Shown piece by piece: positions 7,089 to 14,561 of a DNA stretch of 20,173 nucleotides. Below the pieces are notes generated by a model. The model was given only the letters and a program-made list of their open reading frames with translations, was not told where the DNA came from and searched no databases. Both the position numbers and the translations under genes were made by a program. Origin of the DNA: Bacteroidota bacterium (GTDB lineage: Bacteria; Bacteroidota; Bacteroidia; Flavobacteriales; Flavobacteriaceae); contig JAJYTI010000012.1 in NCBI GenBank assembly GCA_021793135.1, positions 1 to 20,173 of the forward strand. Reading direction: 5' to 3'. Numbering within the stretch: position 1 is the stretch's first letter; each line of letters begins with the position of its first letter.

Positions 7089-7493
7089 TTATACTCTTCT
7101 ACGTTTTGCTGGACGACAACCGTTGTGCGGTAATGGTGTGATATCGACAATCTCTGTCACTTCAACACCGATATTGTGCATAGAACGAATTGCTGATTCT
7201 CTTCCAGAACCAGGTCCTTTTACGAATACTTTCACTTTACGCAGTCCAGCTTCGTGTGCTTTTTGAGCAGCATCTTCCGAAGCAACTTGTGCAGCGTAAG
7301 GAGTATTTTTCTTAGATCCTCTAAAGCCCATTTTACCGGCAGAAGACCAAGAGATAACATCTCCTTTTTTATTTGTGAAAGTAATAATTATATTGTTGAA
7401 TGAAGCAGTAACATGCGCTTGTCCAACGGCTTCAACATTTACTTTTCTTTTTCTAGTGCTCTTTCCTTTAGCACCTTTAGTAGACTTTGCCAT
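7089..7493 (-). CDS. rpsK: 30S ribosomal protein S11 (uS11)
   Basis: S11, 134 residues, on the platform of the 30S subunit near the mRNA exit and E site, partner of S18 and S21. Conserved parts: GQAHVTASFNNIIITFTNKKGD at about 23-44 (family core), MGFRGSKKNTPYAAQ, the GPGSGRESAIRSM segment, and the C terminus DITPLPHNGCRPAKRRRV, whose basic tail binds 16S rRNA. The N terminus is lysine-rich. It follows rpsM by 19 bp and precedes the long structured gap before rpsD. Confidence 0.98.
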   Translation of the reverse strand: MAKSTKGAKGKSTRKRKVNVEAVGQAHVTASFNNIIITFTNKKGDVISWSSAGKMGFRGSKKNTPYAAQVASEDAAQKAHEAGLRKVKVFVKGPGSGRESAIRSMHNIGVEVTEIVDITPLPHNGCRPAKRRRV

Positions 7494-7512
7494 TACATCA
7501 GAATTTTAAAGA

Positions 7513-7884
7513 TTACATTGTTTTCTTCTTGTTCGCAACTGTCTTACGTCTTCCTTTGCGAGTTCTAGAGTTGTTTTTCGTTTTTTGACCACGAAGTGGA
7601 AGACCACTTCTGTGACGAATTCCTCTATAACATCCAATATCCATAAGACGTTTGATGTTTAGCTGAGTTTCACTACGAAGCTCACCTTCGATCTTGTAGT
7701 TAGCTACGGTAGTACGAATAGCTCCAAGCTCTTCGTCATTCCAATCCATAACTTTTTTGTCTGCGTCTACTCCGGCTTGTTCTAATATCTCTTTAGCTCG
7801 GCTTCTACCGATTCCAAAGATATAAGTTAGCGCGATTACACCCCTTTTATTTCTAGGGATATCAACACCTGCAATTCTTGCCAT
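7513..7884 (-). CDS. rpsM: 30S ribosomal protein S13 (uS13)
   Basis: S13, 123 residues, in the head of the 30S subunit; it contacts the P-site tRNA and forms bridges with the 50S. The start MARIAGVDIPRNKRGVIALTYIFGIG is the family helix-turn-helix region, and RGIRHRSGLPLRGQKTK leads to a basic C-terminal tail (NSRTRKGRRKTVANKKK) that reaches the tRNA sites. The start at 7884 is preceded by TAATT, a context shared with several genes here. The gap to rpmJ is only 2 bp. Confidence 0.98.
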   Translation of the reverse strand: MARIAGVDIPRNKRGVIALTYIFGIGRSRAKEILEQAGVDADKKVMDWNDEELGAIRTTVANYKIEGELRSETQLNIKRLMDIGCYRGIRHRSGLPLRGQKTKNNSRTRKGRRKTVANKKKTM

Positions 7885-7886
7885 AA

Positions 7887-8003
7887 TTATCCTTGTCTTT
7901 GTTTAAACCTTGGGTTCTTTTTGTTAATTACATATAAACGGCCTTTTCTGCGTACAATTTTACAGTCGGCACTTCTTTTTTTAAGCGATGCTCTTACTTT
8001 CAT
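7887..8003 (-). CDS. rpmJ: 50S ribosomal protein L36 (bL36), zinc-independent form
   Basis: A 38-residue gene found by direct translation between infA and rpsM: MKVRASLKKRSADCKIVRRK at the start, ending NPRFKQRQG. It is the full length of the family. L36 stabilises 23S rRNA near the factor-binding region. The zinc ribbon of the E. coli type (Cys11, Cys14, Cys27, His33) is mostly lost: Ser11, Cys14, Asn27, Phe33, so it should not bind zinc. The gap to infA is 5 bp and to rpsM 2 bp, the normal position in this operon. Confidence 0.97.
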   Translation of the reverse strand: MKVRASLKKRSADCKIVRRKGRLYVINKKNPRFKQRQG

Positions 8004-8008
8004 CTTTC

Positions 8009-8224
8009 TTAGTATCTGTAGGTTATACGAGCCTTAGTTAAATCGTAAGGGCTCATTTCTAATTTTACTTTATCTCCGGGTAATAATTTGATATAGTGCA
8101 TACGCATCTTACCCGAAATATGCGCAGTGACTATATGACCATTTTCCAATTCAACTCGAAACATTGCGTTTGACAATGCTTCTACTATCGTTCCATCTTG
8201 TTCTATTGGTGGTTGTTTTGCCAT
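8009..8224 (-). CDS. infA: Translation initiation factor IF-1
   Basis: IF-1, 71 residues, a single S1-like OB-fold domain that binds the 30S A site during initiation with IF-2 and IF-3. The sequence shows the expected IEQDGTIVEALSNAMFRVEL, then LENGHIVTAHISGKMRMHYI and LLPGDKVKLEMSPYDLTKAR. It has the full family length (E. coli 72). It lies between secY (2-bp gap) and rpmJ (5-bp gap), so it is firmly part of the operon. The direct secY-infA junction, without adk and map, is typical of Flavobacteriia. Confidence 0.98.
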   Translation of the reverse strand: MAKQPPIEQDGTIVEALSNAMFRVELENGHIVTAHISGKMRMHYIKLLPGDKVKLEMSPYDLTKARITYRY

Positions 8225-8226
8225 AA

Positions 8227-9573
8227 TTATATTACTGCTTTTCTTTTTTTACCTGACTTCATTAAACCATCATATTGACGATTTAGTAAGTACGAATTAA
8301 CTTGATCTACTGTATCGATTGCAACCCCTACCATAATCAGAAGCGAAGTACCACCATAAAATAGTGCCCAACCCGCTTGAATACCGATTACTTTAACTAC
8401 TATAGCAGGGAAAATTGCCAATATTGCTAAGAAAATCGATCCTGGTAGAGTGATTCTAGACATTATTGTATCTAAATATTCTGCTGTTTGCGATCCTGGT
8501 TTTACACCTGGAATAAAGCCACCACTGCGTTTTAAATCATCAGCCATTTTATTGGTTGGAACAGTAATAGCAGTATAGAAATAGGTAAACACCATAATCA
8601 ATAAAGCAAACACTAGGTTATACCATAACCCGAATATGTCTGAGAAATTTGCTTGAATGGATTGTGCCATATCATTTTCTGAAAACAAACTTGCTAAACC
8701 TGACGGTATGAACATAATAGCTTGTGCAAAGATAATAGGCATTACCCCAGACGCATTAACCTTTAAAGGAATAAATTGTCTTGCTCCAAAAATATTTTTC
8801 TCAAAGCCACCTGAAGCAGTTCTTCTAGCATACTGAACTGGTATTTTTCGTACCGCCATAACTAGCATCACTGCAGCAATAATGATAATAAACCAGATAA
8901 CTAATTCTACTAGAATCATTAACGGACCACCATTAGATTCGGTTACACGTGAAATAAATTCTTGTGTAAACGACTGTGGAAGTGTTGCGATAATACCAAC
9001 CATAATAAGGATAGATATACCATTACCAACACCTTTGTCAGTGATCTTCTCACCCAACCACATTGCAAATATCGTACCAGTAACTAAAATTATTACTGAT
9101 GAAATATAGAACATTGGTGTTTGACCTAAAACAAATGCTTCGGTCGGAACACCCATTGCAGGTAATCCTGCAAGATAACTAGGAGCTTGTACCAAACAAA
9201 TAGCTATTGTAAGCCATCTAGTAATTTGGTTAATTTTTCGTCTCCCACTTTCACCTTCTTTTTGTAATTTTTGAAGATAAGGAACTGCTATTTGCATTAA
9301 TTGAACCACGATGGATGCGGAGATATAAGGCATAATACCCAAAGCAAAAACAGAGGCATTAGCAAAAGCTCCCCCTGTAAAAGCATTTAAAAGTCCGCCT
9401 ATACCACCTGAGTCGAAATTACCGGCAAACTCAGCCAATTTAGAGGCATCAATACCTGGTAAAACAATTTGCGCACCAAAGCGGTACACTAATAGAAGGC
9501 CTAGGGTAACCATAATACGATTCCTAAGCTCTTCTATTCTCCATACATTTTTTAAGGTTTCAATAATTTTCAT
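8227..9573 (-). CDS. secY: Protein translocase subunit SecY
   Basis: SecY, 448 residues, the channel subunit of the SecYEG translocon in the inner membrane. About ten hydrophobic segments can be picked out, starting near residues 20-40, 70-93, 118-135, 153-173, 184-200 and 217-240. Family signatures: LGIMPYISASIVVQLM at 78-93, LGEKITDKGVGNGISILI at 173-190, the cytoplasmic loop with VRKIPVQYARR at 241-251, and GGFIPGVKPGSQTAEYLD at 351-368. The C terminus is short and basic (KSGKKRKAVI). It is placed between rplO and infA, so membrane export capacity is made together with ribosomes. Confidence 0.98.
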   Translation of the reverse strand: MKIIETLKNVWRIEELRNRIMVTLGLLLVYRFGAQIVLPGIDASKLAEFAGNFDSGGIGGLLNAFTGGAFANASVFALGIMPYISASIVVQLMQIAVPYLQKLQKEGESGRRKINQITRWLTIAICLVQAPSYLAGLPAMGVPTEAFVLGQTPMFYISSVIILVTGTIFAMWLGEKITDKGVGNGISILIMVGIIATLPQSFTQEFISRVTESNGGPLMILVELVIWFIIIIAAVMLVMAVRKIPVQYARRTASGGFEKNIFGARQFIPLKVNASGVMPIIFAQAIMFIPSGLASLFSENDMAQSIQANFSDIFGLWYNLVFALLIMVFTYFYTAITVPTNKMADDLKRSGGFIPGVKPGSQTAEYLDTIMSRITLPGSIFLAILAIFPAIVVKVIGIQAGWALFYGGTSLLIMVGVAIDTVDQVNSYLLNRQYDGLMKSGKKRKAVI

Positions 9574-9585
9574 CCTTACTAAAAA

Positions 9586-10038
9586 TTACAATGTTACTAC
9601 TTCACCACCAGCAGCCTCGATTGCTTCTTTGGCTGTTGCGGTAAATTTATGTGCTGATACTTTTAATTTAGCTTTTAGCTCTCCTCTTCCAAGGATTTTC
9701 ACCACATCGTCTTTTCTTGCAAGGCGTAAATTTACAAAAGTTTCGAAATCTACAACGTCATTAACCTTATTTTCGTCAACTAATTGTTGTAGAGTATCTA
9801 AATTCACCACTTTATAAGTGATTCTATTTCGATTTTTGAATCCGAACTTTGGAACTCTGATTTGAAGTGGCATTTGTCCTCCTTCAAATCCAATCTTTTT
9901 CGAATATCCAGAGCGAGATTTTGCTCCTTTGTGTCCACGAGTAGCAGTTCCTCCTTTACCGGTACCTTGTCCGCGTCCAACGCGTTTACCAGCATTTTTG
10001 TTGGAACCTGCTGCAGGTTTTAAATTACTTAAATCCAT
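9586..10038 (-). CDS. rplO: 50S ribosomal protein L15 (uL15)
   Basis: L15, 150 residues, a late-assembly 23S rRNA binder in the 50S core. The N-terminal extended region is glycine- and basic-rich (KRVGRGQGTGKGGTATRGHK at about 18-37), followed by FEGGQMPLQIRVPKFGF and a globular C-terminal domain ending AIEAAGGEVVTL. The start MDLSNLKPAAGS is standard for Bacteroidota. Gaps of 10 bp to rpmD and 12 bp to secY place it inside the operon. Confidence 0.98.
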   Translation of the reverse strand: MDLSNLKPAAGSNKNAGKRVGRGQGTGKGGTATRGHKGAKSRSGYSKKIGFEGGQMPLQIRVPKFGFKNRNRITYKVVNLDTLQQLVDENKVNDVVDFETFVNLRLARKDDVVKILGRGELKAKLKVSAHKFTATAKEAIEAAGGEVVTL

Positions 10039-10048
10039 TTCGTTTATC

Positions 10049-10228
10049 TTAAATAGTTTCTACTGAAACCAGGTGACTAACTTTTTTAACCATACCAAGA
10101 ATAGTTGGCTCATCATTATGCTCTACAGTTTTTCCGATTCCACGTAGGCCTAATGCATGTAAAGTAGCTCTTTGTGATTCGGTACGACCTATAGTGCTTC
10201 GTACTTGTGTTATTCTAATTTTTGCCAT
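10049..10228 (-). CDS. rpmD: 50S ribosomal protein L30 (uL30)
   Basis: A 59-residue gene read directly from the minus strand between rpsE and rplO. The translation begins MAKIRITQVRSTIGRTESQR, continues with TLHALGLRGIGKTVEH, and ends KKVSHLVSVETI, all typical of bacterial L30 (E. coli 59 residues). L30 binds 23S rRNA helices on the 50S surface. The start at 10228 is 12 bp after the rpsE stop, and the TAA stop is 10 bp before rplO. L30 is missing from some bacterial lineages but is intact here. Confidence 0.96.
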   Translation of the reverse strand: MAKIRITQVRSTIGRTESQRATLHALGLRGIGKTVEHNDEPTILGMVKKVSHLVSVETI

Positions 10229-10240
10229 TTTCTTGTCTTA

Positions 10241-10765
10241 TTATCCTTTATACAATTTCTCTAACGTAATACCACGTTGTTTTGCAATAGCTTGTGGGCT
10301 ACGCAATTGTAATAAAGCGTCAAAAGTTGCTTTTACTACGTTGTGAGGGTTAGAAGAACCTTGTGATTTTGATAAAATATCGTGAATACCAACAGATTCT
10401 AGTACCGCACGTACAGGACCACCAGCGATAACTCCAGTACCCGGAGCAGCAGGTAGTAATGTAACTCTAGCACCTGAGTGCTTTCCTTTTTGCTCATGAG
10501 GAATAGTACGCTTCTGAATTGGGATTCTTACTAAGTTCTTCTTAGCGTCTTCAATTGCCTTAGCAATTGCAGTTGCCACGTCTTTTGATTTACCTAAACC
10601 ATGGCCTACAACACCCTCTTCATTTCCTACTACAACAATTGCAGAGAATCCGAAAGCTCTACCACCCTTGGTTACCTTAGTAACTCTTTGTACAGCTACT
10701 AGGCGATCTTTAAGGTCTAGACCAGCTGGTTTAACAATTTCTATGTTCTTATAATCTTGATACAT
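10241..10765 (-). CDS. rpsE: 30S ribosomal protein S5 (uS5)
   Basis: S5, 174 residues, at the mRNA entry side of the 30S subunit; with S4 it affects decoding accuracy and mRNA unwinding. The N-terminal double-stranded-RNA-binding-like domain shows VTKGGRAFGFSAIVVVG then GVVGHGLGKSKDV. The C-terminal domain has LLPAAPGTGVIAGGPVRAVL and SKSQGSSNPHNVVKAT. The start at 10765 (MYQDYKNIEIVKPAGLDLKD) leaves 4 bp after rplR and agrees in length with relatives. Confidence 0.98.
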   Translation of the reverse strand: MYQDYKNIEIVKPAGLDLKDRLVAVQRVTKVTKGGRAFGFSAIVVVGNEEGVVGHGLGKSKDVATAIAKAIEDAKKNLVRIPIQKRTIPHEQKGKHSGARVTLLPAAPGTGVIAGGPVRAVLESVGIHDILSKSQGSSNPHNVVKATFDALLQLRSPQAIAKQRGITLEKLYKG

Positions 10766-10769
10766 ACTT

Positions 10770-11123
10770 CTAGAATTTTAGGCCACCTTCACGTGCCCCG
10801 TCAGCTAATGATTTTACTCTTCCGTGATAAAGGTATCCGCCTCGGTCAAAAGCAATCGTTTCGATTCCAGCCTGAGCTGCTTTCTCTGCGATAGATTTTC
10901 CAACAGCAAAAGCAACTTCTTGCTTGCTACCTTCTACAGTAATATCCTTGTCTCTTGAAGAAGCAGAAGCTAGGGTTTTTCCTGCAACATCGTCGATAAG
11001 TTGTGCATAGATTTCCTTGTTACTTCTGTATACAGCAAGACGAGGTCTCTCATTTGTTCCTGAAACCGTTTTACGGATTCTGTGACGAATACGGTTTCTC
11101 TTTTCAATTTTAGATAATGCCAT
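10770..11123 (-). CDS. rplR: 50S ribosomal protein L18 (uL18)
   Basis: L18, 117 residues (E. coli 117), a 5S rRNA-binding protein that, with L5, docks 5S rRNA into the central protuberance. Visible parts: basic N terminus MALSKIEKRNRIRHRIRK, the RPRLAVYRSNKEIYAQLIDD strand region, and the C terminus FDRGGYLYHGRVKSLADGAR ending EGGLKF. It sits between rplF (11-bp gap) and rpsE (4-bp gap), as in the standard spc operon. The start is preceded by AAGTT-ATG. Confidence 0.98.
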   Translation of the reverse strand: MALSKIEKRNRIRHRIRKTVSGTNERPRLAVYRSNKEIYAQLIDDVAGKTLASASSRDKDITVEGSKQEVAFAVGKSIAEKAAQAGIETIAFDRGGYLYHGRVKSLADGAREGGLKF

Positions 11124-11134
11124 AACTTAATTTC

Positions 11135-11677
11135 TTATGCAGATTTACCTGCTTTTCTTCTTAATTCCTCACCTACAAACTTAACTCCTTTTCCTTTGTA
11201 AGGTTCAGGCTTACGGAACGCACGGATTTTTGCCGCTACTTGTCCTACTAGTTGTTTGTCGTGTGATGTTAATTTTACTATTGGGTTTTTACCTCTTTCA
11301 GTAACTGTTTCGATTTTCACCTCTGGTGCAACATCGATAACAATGTTATGTGAGAAACCTAATGCTAAGTCAAGTACTTGACCTTGATTAGTAGCTCTAT
11401 AACCAACACCTACTAATTCTAGTTCTTTTTTCCAACCTTCAGTTACACCATGAATCATATTGGAAATTAATGATCGGTATAATCCGTGCTTGGATTTGTG
11501 TTCCTTAGAATCAGAAAGACGATCTACTACTAGTTCGGTTTCTTGGATATCTACGGTAATACCAGAGATATCTTGGGTTAATTCACCAAGTTTACCTTTA
11601 ACTGTTATCGTATTGTCTTTTACCTCTACCGTAACTCCTTGTGGAATTGCAATTGGTTTTTTACCTGTTCTTGACAT
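11135..11677 (-). CDS. rplF: 50S ribosomal protein L6 (uL6)
   Basis: L6, 180 residues, at the base of the L7/L12 stalk near the sarcin-ricin loop. It has two similar domains; the N terminus is SRTGKKPIAIPQGVTVEV and the C-terminal signature region reads FRKPEPYKGKGVKF near residues 152-165. I chose the ATG at 11677 (MSRTGKKPI). An in-frame ATG at 11719 would add 14 residues with no family match and overlap rpsH by 29 bp. With the chosen start the gap to rpsH is 13 bp. Confidence 0.97.
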   Translation of the reverse strand: MSRTGKKPIAIPQGVTVEVKDNTITVKGKLGELTQDISGITVDIQETELVVDRLSDSKEHKSKHGLYRSLISNMIHGVTEGWKKELELVGVGYRATNQGQVLDLALGFSHNIVIDVAPEVKIETVTERGKNPIVKLTSHDKQLVGQVAAKIRAFRKPEPYKGKGVKFVGEELRRKAGKSA

Positions 11678-11690
11678 ACTTCGTCTTATT

Positions 11691-12092
11691 TTAGTATACG
11701 TAACATAATAGTTCACCACCTACGTTCTTAGCTTGTGCTTGCTTTCCTGTCATTACTCCGTGTGAAGTAGACACTATTGCAATTCCTAAGCCGTTTAGGA
11801 TACGAGGCATTTCGTTTGAACTAGCATATTTACGTAAACCTGGTTTACTTATTCTTTGGAGCTCCTTAATTACAGACTCCTTTGTTTCTTTATCGTACTT
11901 AAGTGCTATTTTTATAGTTCCTTGAGGACCTTTGTCATCTTCAAACTTATAGCTAAGTATAAATCCTTGGTCAAATAAGATCTTAGTGATCTCTTTTTTC
12001 AAGTTAGATGCAGGGATTTCAACTACTCTGTGTCCCGCATTTATTCCGTTTCTAATTCTAGTTAGAAAATCTGCTATTGGATCGATATTCAT
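11691..12092 (-). CDS. rpsH: 30S ribosomal protein S8 (uS8)
   Basis: S8, 133 residues, a primary 16S rRNA binder of the central domain and, in E. coli, the translational repressor of the spc operon. It begins MNIDPIADFLTRIRNGINAG and ends with the RNA-binding segment ISTSHGVMTGKQA-like VSTSHGVMTGKQAQAKNVGG. I chose the ATG at 12092, since DPIADFLTRIRN is the normal N terminus. An ATG at 12137 would add 15 residues without similarity and overlap rpsN. The gap to rpsN is then 22 bp. No S8-site-like leader was recognised. Confidence 0.97.
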   Translation of the reverse strand: MNIDPIADFLTRIRNGINAGHRVVEIPASNLKKEITKILFDQGFILSYKFEDDKGPQGTIKIALKYDKETKESVIKELQRISKPGLRKYASSNEMPRILNGLGIAIVSTSHGVMTGKQAQAKNVGGELLCYVY

Positions 12093-12114
12093 ATCTCTTA
12101 ATTTAACTATTAGA

Positions 12115-12384
12115 TTACCAACTTGCTTTTCTAACACCAGGGATTAAACCTTGGTTTGCTAGTTCGCGGAATGTAACTCGTGAAACACCAAATTGTCTCA
12201 TATATCCTCTTGGTCTACCAGTTATCATACAACGGTTGTGCAGACGAACAGGAGAGGCGTTTCTTGGAAGCTTTTGCAATGCTTCGTAATCGCCAGCTTC
12301 TTTAAGAGCTTTGCGCTTAGCAGCATATTTAGCAACCATTCTTTGTCTTTTACGCTCACGCGCTTTCATTGATTCTTTCGCCAT
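12115..12384 (-). CDS. rpsN: 30S ribosomal protein S14 (uS14), zinc-independent form
   Basis: S14, 89 residues, in the head of the 30S subunit close to S3, S10 and S19. It is the long, zinc-free type: the paired CxxC motifs of the 61-residue zinc form are absent, and only one Cys (in HNRCMITGRPRGYMRQFG) remains. The N terminus MAKESMKARERKRQRM is very basic; the end is QGLIPGVRKASW. It lies 3 bp after rplE and 22 bp before rpsH. Confidence 0.98.
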   Translation of the reverse strand: MAKESMKARERKRQRMVAKYAAKRKALKEAGDYEALQKLPRNASPVRLHNRCMITGRPRGYMRQFGVSRVTFRELANQGLIPGVRKASW

Positions 12385-12387
12385 CTG

Positions 12388-12939
12388 TTAATTCTTTTTA
12401 AATGGTAATCCTAATTGGGTTAGTAATGATTTCGCTTCTTGATCTGTATTTGCAGAAGTTACAAAGGTAATGTTCATACCTTGAATCTTCTTAACTTGAT
12501 CGATATTGATTTCAGGGAAAATAATTTGCTCTGTAATACCCAGAGAATAGTTTCCTCTTCCGTCAAATCCTGTCGCCTTAATACCCTGGAAATCTCTAAC
12601 TTGTGGTAGAGAAGCGGTAATAAGTCTATCTAAGAAATCATACATTCTATCTCCACGTAGAGTTACTTTAACTCCTACTGGCATCCCTTTACGTAATTTA
12701 AAGTTCGCAACGTCTTTCTTAGAGTACGTTGGTACAGCTTTTTGACCCGTAATTTGGGTTAATTCATCTACAGAGTAATCAATCAGCTTTCTATCAGCCA
12801 CCGCCTCACCTACTCCTCTAGATACAACTATACTAGTAAGTTTTGGCACTTCCATTGGGTTATTATACCCAAACTCCTCTGTTAGGGCTTTAATTACCCT
12901 TTCTCTATATTCTTCCTTTAGTCTTGGTGTGTATCCCAT
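12388..12939 (-). CDS. rplE: 50S ribosomal protein L5 (uL5)
   Basis: L5, 183 residues, carries 5S rRNA into the central protuberance and contacts the P-site tRNA and S13 across the intersubunit bridge. It has the family N terminus (PRLKEEYRERVIKALTEEF), a region with VVSRGVGEAVADRKLI, the conserved FKLRKGMPVGVKVTLRG at about residues 79-95, and GRGNYSLGITEQIIFPEI in the second half. Full family length. It sits 2 bp after rplX and 3 bp before rpsN. Confidence 0.98.
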   Translation of the reverse strand: MGYTPRLKEEYRERVIKALTEEFGYNNPMEVPKLTSIVVSRGVGEAVADRKLIDYSVDELTQITGQKAVPTYSKKDVANFKLRKGMPVGVKVTLRGDRMYDFLDRLITASLPQVRDFQGIKATGFDGRGNYSLGITEQIIFPEINIDQVKKIQGMNITFVTSANTDQEAKSLLTQLGLPFKKN

Positions 12940-12941
12940 AA

Positions 12942-13256
12942 CTATAATGCTTGATTCGATTTTTTAGCAAATCGTATTTTGTTACCATTTTCTACTCTAT
13001 AGCCTACTCGTGTAGCCTCTTTAGTCTTAGGATCTACAACAGCTATGTTAGAAATCTGAATTGGAGTCTCTTTTTGTACTATTCCTCCTTGCGGATTTGT
13101 AGCACTTGGTTTCTCATGCTTTTGCACAAGATTTACTCCCTCTACAATTGCTTTGTTAGTTTCAGGGAAAACACGTAGTACTTTACCGGTTTTGTTTTTA
13201 TCTCTACCAGCAATTACTATCACGTCGTCTCCTGTTTTTATTTTAAGCTTTGCCAT
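12942..13256 (-). CDS. rplX: 50S ribosomal protein L24 (uL24)
   Basis: L24, 104 residues, an assembly initiator protein that binds the 5' end of 23S rRNA and lies near the tunnel exit. The KOW motif is at the N terminus (KTGDDVIVIAGRDKNKTGKV, about residues 7-26), followed by VEGVNLVQKHEKPSATNPQG and QISNIAVVDPKTKEATRVG. Length matches E. coli (104). The gap to rplN is 12 bp and to rplE 2 bp. Confidence 0.98.
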   Translation of the reverse strand: MAKLKIKTGDDVIVIAGRDKNKTGKVLRVFPETNKAIVEGVNLVQKHEKPSATNPQGGIVQKETPIQISNIAVVDPKTKEATRVGYRVENGNKIRFAKKSNQAL

Positions 13257-13268
13257 TTCGTTTTCGTA

Positions 13269-13637
13269 TTAAAGCACTTCTGGTGCTAGTGATACTATTT
13301 TCATGAATTTGTTGTCACGTAGTTCTCTCGCTACTGGACCAAATACACGAGTACCTCTCATTTCTCCTTGCGGATTTAAAAGTACACATGCGTTATCGTC
13401 AAAGCGGATATAAGAACCATCTGGTCTTCTCACCTCTTTTAAGGTACGTACCACAACAGCGGTTGAAACAGCTCCTTTTTTAATAGAACCATTTGGCGTA
13501 GCTTCTTTAACACTAACTACAATTTTATCACCTACAGAAGCGTACCTTTTTTTAGTACCTCCTAAAACACGAATAGTATGTACTTCACGTGCGCCGGTGT
13601 TATCCGCAACTTTTAGTCTTGATTCTTGTTGTATCAT
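13269..13637 (-). CDS. rplN: 50S ribosomal protein L14 (uL14)
   Basis: L14, 122 residues, one of the most conserved ribosomal proteins; it forms an intersubunit bridge with 16S rRNA and is the docking site for the silencing factor RsfS. The start MIQQESRLKVADNTGAREV and the segments VSVKEATPNGSIKKG, VVRTLKEVRRPDGSYIRFDD and GTRVFGPVARELRD are all intact. The start is preceded by TAATT-ATG. Gaps are 2 bp to rpsQ and 12 bp to rplX. Confidence 0.98.
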   Translation of the reverse strand: MIQQESRLKVADNTGAREVHTIRVLGGTKKRYASVGDKIVVSVKEATPNGSIKKGAVSTAVVVRTLKEVRRPDGSYIRFDDNACVLLNPQGEMRGTRVFGPVARELRDNKFMKIVSLAPEVL

Positions 13638-13639
13638 AA

Positions 13640-13897
13640 TTACTTCGCTCTTTCAATTATTTCAACTAATCTCCAACTTTTGGTTTTACTTAAAGGTCTT
13701 GTCTCCATGATCCTTACAGTATCGCCTTCGTTGCAGTCATTCTTTTCGTCGTGTGCTACGTATTTTTTTGTTTTGGTAACGTACTTACCATACATTGGGT
13801 GCTTAACCTTTTTCACTTCTGAAACGACGATAGATTTCTCCATCTTATTGCTGGTTACTACACCTATACGTTCTTTTCTTAATTTTCTATTTTCCAT
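13640..13897 (-). CDS. rpsQ: 30S ribosomal protein S17 (uS17)
   Basis: S17, 85 residues, an OB-fold primary binder of the 5' domain of 16S rRNA. Visible features: RKERIGVVTSNKMEKSIVV at the N terminus, KKVKHPMYGKYVTKTKKY in the middle, and EGDTVRIMETRPLSKTKSWR near the end. Length agrees with the family (E. coli 84). It is 14 bp after rpmC and 2 bp before rplN. Confidence 0.98.
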   Translation of the reverse strand: MENRKLRKERIGVVTSNKMEKSIVVSEVKKVKHPMYGKYVTKTKKYVAHDEKNDCNEGDTVRIMETRPLSKTKSWRLVEIIERAK

Positions 13898-13911
13898 CTT
13901 TCAGCTATGTA

Positions 13912-14103
13912 CTATTGTACGTCTCTTTTAGTTAGTTCGGTCTCTATTCTCGCGATAGATCTTCTATGCATTCTTAGCTGAATTGGGTTCTCGATTGGAG
14001 AGATAGCGTGTGCCATTCTCAACTCAGAGTATGTTGTTCTCAGCTCAGCAAGTTTTTCGTTAAGATCTGCTGTAGATGCTTCTTTTATTTCTGCTTGTTT
14101 CAT
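13912..14103 (-). CDS. rpmC: 50S ribosomal protein L29 (uL29)
   Basis: L29, 63 residues, two helices packed beside L23 at the polypeptide tunnel exit, where trigger factor and SRP dock. The sequence MKQAEIKEASTADLNEKLAE with the later RMHRRSIARIETEL helix fits the family, and the length equals E. coli L29. The start at 14103 has the TAATT-like AATT-ATG context. It is 20 bp after rplP and 14 bp before rpsQ. Confidence 0.98.
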   Translation of the reverse strand: MKQAEIKEASTADLNEKLAELRTTYSELRMAHAISPIENPIQLRMHRRSIARIETELTKRDVQ

Positions 14104-14123
14104 AATTCTAATTATGTAAGAAA

Positions 14124-14543
14124 TTAAGCTTGATATTCTCTAGAAACGATGAACTTCGTCTTAACTGGCAACTTTTGAGATGCCAAACGAAGTGCTTCTT
14201 TTGCAACTTCCATTGATACTCCAGAAATTTCTAAAATCACTCTTCCTGGTTTAACAACTGCTGCATAATGGTCTACAGCTCCCTTACCTTTACCCATACG
14301 AACCTCTAGAGGTTTTTTGGTAATAGGTTTATCTGGGAACACCATGATCCACAGAGAACCCTCTCTTTTCATATAGCGGGTTGCCGCAATACGAGCTGCC
14401 TCAATTTGACGTGAAGTCATAAGGACAGACTCTAAAGATTTAATACCGAATACGCCGTGAGCAAGCTGAGTACCTCTACCAGCATTACCTTTCATGCGGC
14501 CTTTCTGCATTTTGCGGTATTTTGTTCTTTTAGGTTGTAACAT
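14124..14543 (-). CDS. rplP: 50S ribosomal protein L16 (uL16)
   Basis: L16, 139 residues, close to the peptidyl transferase centre and A-site tRNA; needed for late 50S assembly. Family hallmarks: MLQPKRTKYRKMQKGRMKG at the N terminus, then GTQLAHGVFGIKSLE, the MKREGSLWIMVFPDKPITKK segment, and MGKGKGAVDHYAAVVKPGR. It is 18 bp after rpsC and 20 bp before rpmC. Confidence 0.98.
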   Translation of the reverse strand: MLQPKRTKYRKMQKGRMKGNAGRGTQLAHGVFGIKSLESVLMTSRQIEAARIAATRYMKREGSLWIMVFPDKPITKKPLEVRMGKGKGAVDHYAAVVKPGRVILEISGVSMEVAKEALRLASQKLPVKTKFIVSREYQA

Positions 14544-14561
14544 TGTTTCTGATTTAAAAAA

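Noticed and set aside
9804..9995. 63-residue frame on the minus strand inside rplO
   Set aside because: Same-strand alternative frame within a conserved ribosomal gene, with no family resemblance.
11678..11719. Longer rplF N terminus starting at 11719
   Set aside because: Would overlap rpsH by 29 bp and adds unlike residues; SRTGKKPI after the ATG at 11677 is the family start.
12093..12137. Longer rpsH N terminus starting at 12137
   Set aside because: Would overlap rpsN and adds residues without S8 similarity; DPIADFLTRIRN follows the ATG at 12092.
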